DNA of 17,325 nucleotides from Planctomycetaceae bacterium (GTDB lineage Bacteria; Planctomycetota; Planctomycetia; Pirellulales; Thermoguttaceae), in NCBI GenBank assembly GCA_015062085.1, contig SUVI01000085.1, forward strand, positions 1 to 17,325, in the 5' to 3' direction. Numbering within the stretch: the first letter of the stretch is position 1; every line of letters starts with the position of its first letter. Shown one piece after another: positions 13,488 through 17,325 of the stretch. Made by a program: the position numbers and the translations under genes. A model generated the notes under the pieces. It was not told where the DNA came from. It ran no database searches and saw only the letters and a program-made list of their open reading frames with translations.

Positions 13488-14312
13488 ATGCCGGGAAGAA
13501 GAACAAGAAGAGAAGTTGGAGAAGTTGTACCAGTTCCGCAGCAGACGGAAACTGTGATGCCTGAAACACAGCAAGGTGATACGCTTGATTTTACTAAAAA
13601 TGAGGCCAACTCTTTTAGTTTTGTGAAAGCGGATGGTACGCCTGTTGCAAGAGTACGAGTTTTGCTTGGATGGGAGGGAAATGTTGATTTGGATGTTTCC
13701 TGTTTCCTTGTGAATCGGGCGGGGGAATGTAATGAAGACAATTTTGTCTTTTACAACTCCAACCACAAAATACAAGCAACCGACAAAGATGGTAAGCCGC
13801 TTATTAGAATAGTTACCACGGAGTATGAAGAACCATGGGGTGAAATCAAAACGAAACAAGAAGAAGAGGAGGTTTACTATCGTTGTTCAAAATGTCACTC
13901 TGTCGTGCATAAGGGCGATGTCCTGACAGGAGGTGGGGATAATGAGGAAATTTTTGTAAATTTAGATAATTTCCCGCATACTGGTGCCCCAGAAGATATT
14001 GTAAAGATTCGTTTTGTGTTGACGATTTATAAGAAGCCCCAGGCACAGCAAAAAACTTTTGCCAATGTAAGTAAGGTACAGGTTGCTGTTTATGACGTAA
14101 CAGATCGAAATAACCAAAATGAATTACGTAGTTTTGTTATACCAACGACTACCGATGAATACCGAGACAAATATTCAATGAATGTAGGGGCGATTGTATT
14201 TGATGGAGATTTACAACAATGGAGTTATGAATCTTATGAGAAAGCGGAACAGCGTACGTTGCCTGAGTATGCTAAAGAATATAATATAGTGCAGCGAAGG
14301 GAAATAAGATAG
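13488..14312 (+). CDS. TerD-family protein 1
   Basis: This 274-residue TerD-domain protein (tellurium-resistance/stress family, calcium-binding beta-sandwich) has GWEGNVDLDVSCFLVN (61-76), NFVFYNS (85-91), SVVHKGDVLTGGGDNEEIFVNL (138-159; acidic cluster expected to bind Ca2+) and IVKIRFVLTIY (171-181). These match TerD landmarks such as DLDLS, FVFYN, VVHxGDN, GDDE and IVFVLTIY. An insertion of about 35 residues with a CSKC pair (133-136) sits before the GD motif. The N-terminal 30 residues are Pro/Gln/Arg-rich and not conserved. The C-terminus has RTLPEYAKEYNI, shared with the two neighbours. ATG 13488 has AAGGAG 5 bases upstream; an ATG at 13473 overlapping the FGE stop is less likely. A cellular role in stress or phage response is inferred from the family. 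Confidence 0.85.
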   Translation: MPGRRTRREVGEVVPVPQQTETVMPETQQGDTLDFTKNEANSFSFVKADGTPVARVRVLLGWEGNVDLDVSCFLVNRAGECNEDNFVFYNSNHKIQATDKDGKPLIRIVTTEYEEPWGEIKTKQEEEEVYYRCSKCHSVVHKGDVLTGGGDNEEIFVNLDNFPHTGAPEDIVKIRFVLTIYKKPQAQQKTFANVSKVQVAVYDVTDRNNQNELRSFVIPTTTDEYRDKYSMNVGAIVFDGDLQQWSYESYEKAEQRTLPEYAKEYNIVQRREIR

Positions 14313-14327
14313 GCATATAGTGATTTC

Positions 14328-14363
14328 CCCCCGTCGTTTATTTCAAACAATCAACGGCGGGGG
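14328..14363 (+). repeat. Intercistronic hairpin between TerD-1 and TerD-2
   Basis: CCCCCGTCGTT (14328-14338) pairs with AACGGCGGGGG (14353-14363) with one wobble pair and a 14-base loop. It is followed by CATATAAAAAAG rather than a U-run. It is more likely a processing or stability element that sets the TerD-1/TerD-2 ratio than a simple terminator. Confidence 0.6.
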
Positions 14364-14388
14364 CATATAAAAAAGAAAGGCGGTTTTT

Positions 14389-15015
14389 ATGTACCGAATG
14401 AGTGTAGAGGTGCAATGGGATGGGGACAACGTCGATATGGATCTTTCCTGTTTCCTTGTGAATCGGGCGGGGGAATGTGATTGGGATAATTTTGTCTTCT
14501 ACAACTCTCCCCGTAGGATACCTGCGCTACGTAAAAACGGCGCTAGCGGTCAAGTCGTAGAGTCGCAAGAAAATATCGATGTTTGCTATCCTTCTTCAAA
14601 AAATCAGGCTGTTGTATATTATGGTAATGCCTTGTTTGGTGAAGGCGTTGACGGTGAGAAAATTTTTGTAGATCTCGCTAGACTTCCCAGAGCTGGTAGC
14701 GAAGAAGATATTGTGAAGATTCGTTTTGTGTTGACGATTTATAAGAAACACGACGAGCCGCAAAAAACTTTTGCGGATGTAAGCGGTATTACGATTACCA
14801 TTTGGGATGAAACAGGTTTAGATCGAGTGATGATAAATCAAATTTTCATTCCAACGACTGCCGATGAATACCAAGACAAATATTCAATGGATATTGGTGC
14901 GATTATATTTGATGAAGCGTTCTGGCAATGGCGCTATGAATCTTATGAGAAAGCGGAAAAACGCACCTTGCCAGAGTATGCCAAGGAATATGGCATATCA
15001 GAAGAACGCCCATAG
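14389..15015 (+). CDS. TerD-family protein 2
   Basis: This 208-residue TerD protein is closely related to TerD-1 but lacks the first 50 or so residues, beginning at the strand that leads into DMDLSCFLVNRAGECD. It keeps FVFYNS, VVYYGNALFGEGVDGEKIFVDL and DIVKIRFVLTIYKK, then IPTTADEYQDKYSM and RTLPEYAKEYGI near the end. The CxxC insertion of TerD-1 is replaced by a short non-Cys segment. GAAAGG precedes the ATG by 9-10 bases. It lies 76 bp after TerD-1 with a hairpin in the gap and no promoter that I can see, so it is probably in the FGE operon. A good terminator follows. Long identical nucleotide runs with TerD-1 show recent duplication or gene conversion. Confidence 0.85.
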   Translation: MYRMSVEVQWDGDNVDMDLSCFLVNRAGECDWDNFVFYNSPRRIPALRKNGASGQVVESQENIDVCYPSSKNQAVVYYGNALFGEGVDGEKIFVDLARLPRAGSEEDIVKIRFVLTIYKKHDEPQKTFADVSGITITIWDETGLDRVMINQIFIPTTADEYQDKYSMDIGAIIFDEAFWQWRYESYEKAEKRTLPEYAKEYGISEERP

Positions 15016-15027
15016 CGCAAACTTTCT

Positions 15028-15059
15028 GCCGTTCATTTGGGTAATGGACGGCGTTTTTT
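15028..15059 (+). terminator. Rho-independent terminator after TerD-2
   Basis: GCCGTTCATT (15028-15037) pairs with AATGGACGGC (15043-15052), one wobble, 5-base loop, followed by G and TTTTTT (15054-15059). It ends the FGE-TerD-TerD operon. Confidence 0.85.
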
Positions 15060-15110
15060 GTGTTTTTTGACAAAAATCACTGTTTTTGAGTTTTTCAGCG
15101 GGGGGAACTC

Positions 15111-15139
15111 TTGCATTGGCGCGTTCTCTGTGTTATACT
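15111..15139 (+). promoter_or_regulatory. Promoter of TerD-3
   Basis: TTGCAT (15111-15116), 17 bases, TATACT (15134-15139), about 50 bases before the ATG at 15189. The -35 is the same hexamer as in the FGE operon promoter. Confidence 0.7.
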
Positions 15140-15188
15140 AATGTCAATGTGATTTTTCCAATTTCCCAACCTTTTAACTGGAGCATTT

Positions 15189-15791
15189 ATGTCGTCAAAT
15201 TCAATCCCATTGTATCGCTGTGTGACGTTCGACAGTGTGCGCGTTGAGGTGAAATGGTGCGGCCGTTCGGATCTGGATCTCGCATGTTTCCTCATTAGCT
15301 CCGATAAAAAATGCCGTAGTCAATTTGATTATATTGGCGCAACAAGCAGTGATCTGCCAGGGGAAAAAATTTACTCACGATGCGGTTCGGTCGTGTATCA
15401 CGGTGATGTCCTCGACGGCCGCGGAGATGGCGGTGCCCGTGAAAGGATCTCTGTCTTTTTGAAATCACTGCGTCCGCATGTTGAAAAAATCGTTTTTTTT
15501 CTTTTTTCCGGGCAGGAGCCATTTTCGGCAGCCACCCAGGTAGAACTCAATATTTATAATGATGAATCTAACGTCATTTACCATGCCAACGTTCCCACGG
15601 ATCTGTGTACGGCCGGAGACTATTTTTCTAGGAAGATCGGAACTTTGGTACGCACAAAAAAAGGCTGGGAGATCCAAACGGATGGAAGTATGTCGGAGAA
15701 AACACTTGAAGACTATATGCTGAAATACGGGATCGATCCGGAACTGTACAAATTTCACGATCCGTTAGCTGACTGGAAGAAATCGGAATGA
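15189..15791 (+). CDS. TerD-family protein 3 (divergent)
   Basis: This 200-residue protein is recognisable as TerD-like by VEVKWCGRSDLDLACFLIS, CGSVVYHGDVLDGRGDGG and VEKIVFFLFSG, in the same order as in TerD-1 and TerD-2, but overall identity is low. The FVFYN motif is missing and replaced by FDYIGATS, and the middle is shorter. The C-terminus keeps EKTLEDYMLKYGI, matching the EKxxxRTLPEYAKEYxI ending of its neighbours. This supports a common origin and perhaps a shared binding partner. CTGGAG lies 5 bases before the ATG. It has its own promoter and terminator, so it is a separate transcription unit. Base composition is closer to the core genome than that of TerD-1 and TerD-2. Function is unknown. 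Confidence 0.75.
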   Translation: MSSNSIPLYRCVTFDSVRVEVKWCGRSDLDLACFLISSDKKCRSQFDYIGATSSDLPGEKIYSRCGSVVYHGDVLDGRGDGGARERISVFLKSLRPHVEKIVFFLFSGQEPFSAATQVELNIYNDESNVIYHANVPTDLCTAGDYFSRKIGTLVRTKKGWEIQTDGSMSEKTLEDYMLKYGIDPELYKFHDPLADWKKSE

Positions 15792-15842
15792 TCCTCAAAG
15801 TTAGAGTTCTGCTGTTGAGCGGGAAATTTTGAAGTTTTTGGA

Positions 15843-15895
15843 CCCCGATGCGGACTGAATGAAATGGATCAGTCTACATCGGGGCGTGTTTTTTT
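15843..15895 (+). terminator. Rho-independent terminator after TerD-3
   Basis: CCCCGATG (15843-15850) pairs with CATCGGGG (15877-15884). An inner stem GACTGA (15853-15858) / TCAGTC (15869-15874) extends it, and seven T follow at 15889-15895. The T-run is on the plus strand only. Confidence 0.9.
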
Positions 15896-15929
15896 GCGTC
15901 TCCAAATTTATGAAGAGAAGGCGGAAAGG

Positions 15930-16364
15930 TCAATAGTACATACCACTCTGCTGCTGCATTGCGATATTTACCAGAATATACAGAATATTGCAGATCAAAC
16001 CGATGCCAAAAGAAAGCCAAGCCCACATTTTTGCTTTATCGGCAGCTTCTTTTGCCTGCTGATAGTTTCCGCTAGCATTGAGGGAGTTGACTTTGGCAGC
16101 GTACACAATGGAAACGATACCAAATGGGAGGCAGCAGCAAATGGTGCTGAGGATGGACCAGACAAGCGGTGAAGCAACTGACGGCTGGAATCCTTGTGGA
16201 ACCTGGTATCCTTGAGGGGCTTGGTATCCTTGAGGGGCCTGGTATCCTTGAGGGGCCTGGTATCCTTGTGGTGTTGTTCCAGAGGTCGGCTGACTTGCAC
16301 ATGAAGTGCCGCACTGGGGACAGAATGAACCTTGAACTGGTGTACCGCAATTGGGACAAAACAT
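15930..16364 (-). CDS. Zinc-ribbon, PQGYQA-repeat, CD225/dispanin membrane protein
   Basis: This 144-residue protein has three parts. An N-terminal zinc ribbon has CPNC (C3, C6) and CPQC (C15, C18). A Pro/Gln/Gly/Tyr repeat follows, with five six-residue units (PQGYQA type, about 32-61). Last is a two-helix membrane domain with WSILSTICCCLPFGIVSIVYAAKV, a NASGNYQQAKEAADKAK loop and WAWLSFGIGLI. This domain matches the CD225/dispanin family, which includes animal IFITM proteins and many uncharacterised bacterial proteins. The Cys triplet and the short polar loop between helices are typical. AGGAG lies about 8 bases before the ATG and a consensus promoter is upstream. It is convergent with TerD-3. 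The role is unknown; a membrane-shape or stress function is only a guess from the family. Confidence 0.85.
   Translation of the reverse strand: MFCPNCGTPVQGSFCPQCGTSCASQPTSGTTPQGYQAPQGYQAPQGYQAPQGYQVPQGFQPSVASPLVWSILSTICCCLPFGIVSIVYAAKVNSLNASGNYQQAKEAADKAKMWAWLSFGIGLICNILYILVNIAMQQQSGMYY
16187..16276 (-). repeat. 18-bp in-frame tandem repeat (PQGYQA)
   Basis: Five 18-base units (starting at 16187, 16205, 16223, 16241 and 16259). The two units at 16223 and 16241 are identical, the one at 16205 differs by one base, and the outer two are degenerate. They encode the PQGYQA linker between zinc ribbon and membrane domain. Confidence 0.9.
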
Positions 16365-16400
16365 GAGGCGTATCTCCTTTTGATCATACGAGTATTTGAA

Positions 16401-16415
16401 TACAGAAAATCTGTA
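16401..16415. promoter_or_regulatory. Inverted repeat at the CD225 gene start site
   Basis: TACAGA-AAA-TCTGTA is a perfect 6-base inverted repeat just downstream of the predicted transcription start of the CD225 gene. It is well placed for a repressor or a leader hairpin. Confidence 0.4.
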
Positions 16416-16424
16416 ACTTAAATT

Positions 16425-16452
16425 ATTATAATTCGAATTTACTTAGTGTCAA
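16425..16452 (-). promoter_or_regulatory. CD225 gene promoter, consensus hexamers
   Basis: On the minus strand TTGACA (plus 16447-16452), 16 bases, TATAAT (plus 16425-16430). Both hexamers are perfect. The leader to the ATG at 16364 is about 55 bases. Confidence 0.8.
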
Positions 16453-16539
16453 GAGGTTTTTTAAAATTTTAACAAAATATTTTAAAAAACTTCCCAAACG
16501 GTAAAGTTTTTGTTGTTTTTGCAGATCTTTATGGAAAAA

Positions 16540-16935
16540 TTACAATGTTGGGGGGATCAAAAGAGTGAACGGGTAAAAGGGGATGTTGCGAATGACCCAC
16601 CAAATGATGATCAAGGCAAGGATCGGTACGACGACGCGATTGCTTCTTGCGAGCTTGGGATAGTGTTGAATAAGAAGCGCAGAAAAAACGATTGGAAAAA
16701 CCATGGCATTACATCGAAATGCGGTCCAGAGATCTCCATGCAAAACAGAATAGAGTGCCCGAGTAAATCCGCAGCCCGGACAGTAAAGATGCGTAACTTG
16801 ATAAAAAACACATTTCGGAAGGAGCTGACTTTCACCTGGTTTGTGGAAATAGACCCATACGGCAAAAGCACCAAAAAAGAAAAGGATCGTCAGTTTCAAA
16901 AAGCGTTCTATTTTAGGATCCATATCCGGAAGCAT
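16540..16935 (-). CDS. DUF2752 membrane protein
   Basis: This 131-residue hydrophobic protein has a TM helix near the N-terminus (about 13-31), then the DUF2752 signature YCPGCGFTRALYSVLHGDLWTAF (about 51-73) followed by CNAM, and more hydrophobic helices to the end (about 79-90 and 101-116). The CPGC pair and following R and N residues are the conserved core. The family is small, widespread in Bacteroidota and other phyla, and has no established function. It is upstream of the CD225 gene on the same strand, separated by 175 bp that contain a separate promoter. Start: ATG 16935 with GGAG about 10 bases upstream; an in-frame ATG at 16923 is possible. The neighbourhood suggests a shared envelope function, which is inference. 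Confidence 0.8.
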   Translation of the reverse strand: MLPDMDPKIERFLKLTILFFFGAFAVWVYFHKPGESQLLPKCVFYQVTHLYCPGCGFTRALYSVLHGDLWTAFRCNAMVFPIVFSALLIQHYPKLARSNRVVVPILALIIIWWVIRNIPFYPFTLLIPPTL

Positions 16936-17235
16936 TTTTTATTTGCTCCAGCAGCAACAAGTTACACACGGTACAAAAAATTGGAATTTGGCGAATAAAA
17001 ACTCAATATTCAACGAATCGGCATATGTTTTTGCGAGCTTTACTGAATTTTGTAAAATTTGGGGCGGATGTCTCGCGTGAGTGGTGAAAAAGTCAGAGTC
17101 TTTGGAAAAAAAGTCCTTTTTTGCTCCCCTCCCCCTTTTCGGAAGTTGAAAATCTGCTAAAATATGTTTTGTTCACGTCTGTGGTTTGGTTGAAACGGAC
17201 GTATGGTCAGCGTTTGCATAAGGAGAGAATCTACG
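16936..17235. other. Divergent intergenic region (300 bp)
   Basis: No gene seen. AT-rich on the left, where the DUF2752 promoter must lie, though I find no clear hexamers. The right part holds an extended -10 (17155-17163), an inverted repeat and the Shine-Dalgarno of the edge gene. Confidence 0.6.
17155..17163 (+). promoter_or_regulatory. Extended -10 for the right-edge gene
   Basis: TGC-TAAAAT is an extended -10 element about 73 bases before the ATG at 17236. No convincing -35 lies upstream. In the leader, ACGTCTGT (17175-17182) pairs with ACGGACGT (17195-17202). Confidence 0.45.
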
Positions 17236-17325
17236 ATGCAGTATTCGCACGAAGTCGAAAACATGGTTTGTGTCGCCAAAGGCGTAAATCACGGACCGGC
17301 CCCGATTCCGGAAGAAGGAAAATGG
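17236..17325 (+). CDS. NifU-like Fe-S scaffold family protein, N-terminus (partial)
   Basis: Thirty codons are visible, starting MQYSHEVENMVCVAKGVNHG and continuing through PAPIPEEGKW to the window end. From memory this matches the start of a conserved protein usually annotated as iron-sulfur cluster assembly scaffold, often next to the GGGtGRT protein in anaerobes; the reading HEVE...VAKGVNHGPAPIPEEGKW is characteristic. AGGAG (17221-17225) lies 10 bases before the ATG. The catalytic or cluster-binding part lies outside the window, so the assignment cannot be checked further here. Confidence 0.6.
   Translation, partial: MQYSHEVENMVCVAKGVNHGPAPIPEEGKW

Noticed and set aside
16187..16276. Possible CRISPR-like array
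   Set aside because: Units are 18 bp, contiguous without spacers and in frame with the CD225 protein; a coding tandem repeat.

Overview
The window looks like chromosomal DNA from an anaerobic bacterium of the PVC group, most likely Planctomycetota. The supporting signs are a Tat-exported ThuA-domain protein, a divergent DXS, a glycyl-radical activase and oxygen-sensitive Fe-S proteins. This is inferred from gene content only; no rRNA or other phylogenetic marker is complete here. The core genes are moderately GC-rich. Two stretches are visibly AT-richer and read as acquired: the toxin part of a MuF-type gene (about 660-1500) and an accessory island (about 12200-17000).

Layout. At 1-60 (minus) is the first 20 codons of carB. 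Next, on the plus strand, is a broken phage MuF (Mu gpF-like) head-protein gene fused to a nuclease-like toxin tail. A small Cys-rich ORF with an excellent Shine-Dalgarno follows, a candidate immunity gene, and then a rho-independent terminator. From 4841 down to 1578 (minus) come a Tat-exported ThuA-like protein and an overlapping pair: a glycyl radical enzyme activase and a BaiN/HI0933-type flavoprotein. From 5252 to 12122 (plus) come ftsH with an unusually long low-complexity insert in its extracytoplasmic domain, a divergent dxs, and a NapH/NapG-like polyferredoxin fusion with an internal twin-arginine motif. That run ends at a strong terminator (12149-12182).

The accessory island starts at a near-consensus promoter at 12237. 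It encodes an FGE/SUMF1-fold protein, two closely related TerD-family proteins and, from its own promoter, a third divergent TerD protein. All three TerD proteins share a C-terminal motif of the type TLxxYxxxYGI. Facing them on the minus strand are a zinc-ribbon plus PQGYQA-repeat plus CD225/dispanin membrane protein and a DUF2752 membrane protein. At the right edge a plus-strand gene begins whose first 30 codons resemble a NifU-like Fe-S scaffold family.

The strongest candidates for something under-described are the FGE-TerD-TerD-TerD locus, possibly a stress or conflict module, and the orphan MuF-toxin/immunity cassette. The remaining genes are mostly housekeeping: pyrimidine/arginine precursor synthesis, membrane proteolysis, isoprenoid synthesis and electron transfer.
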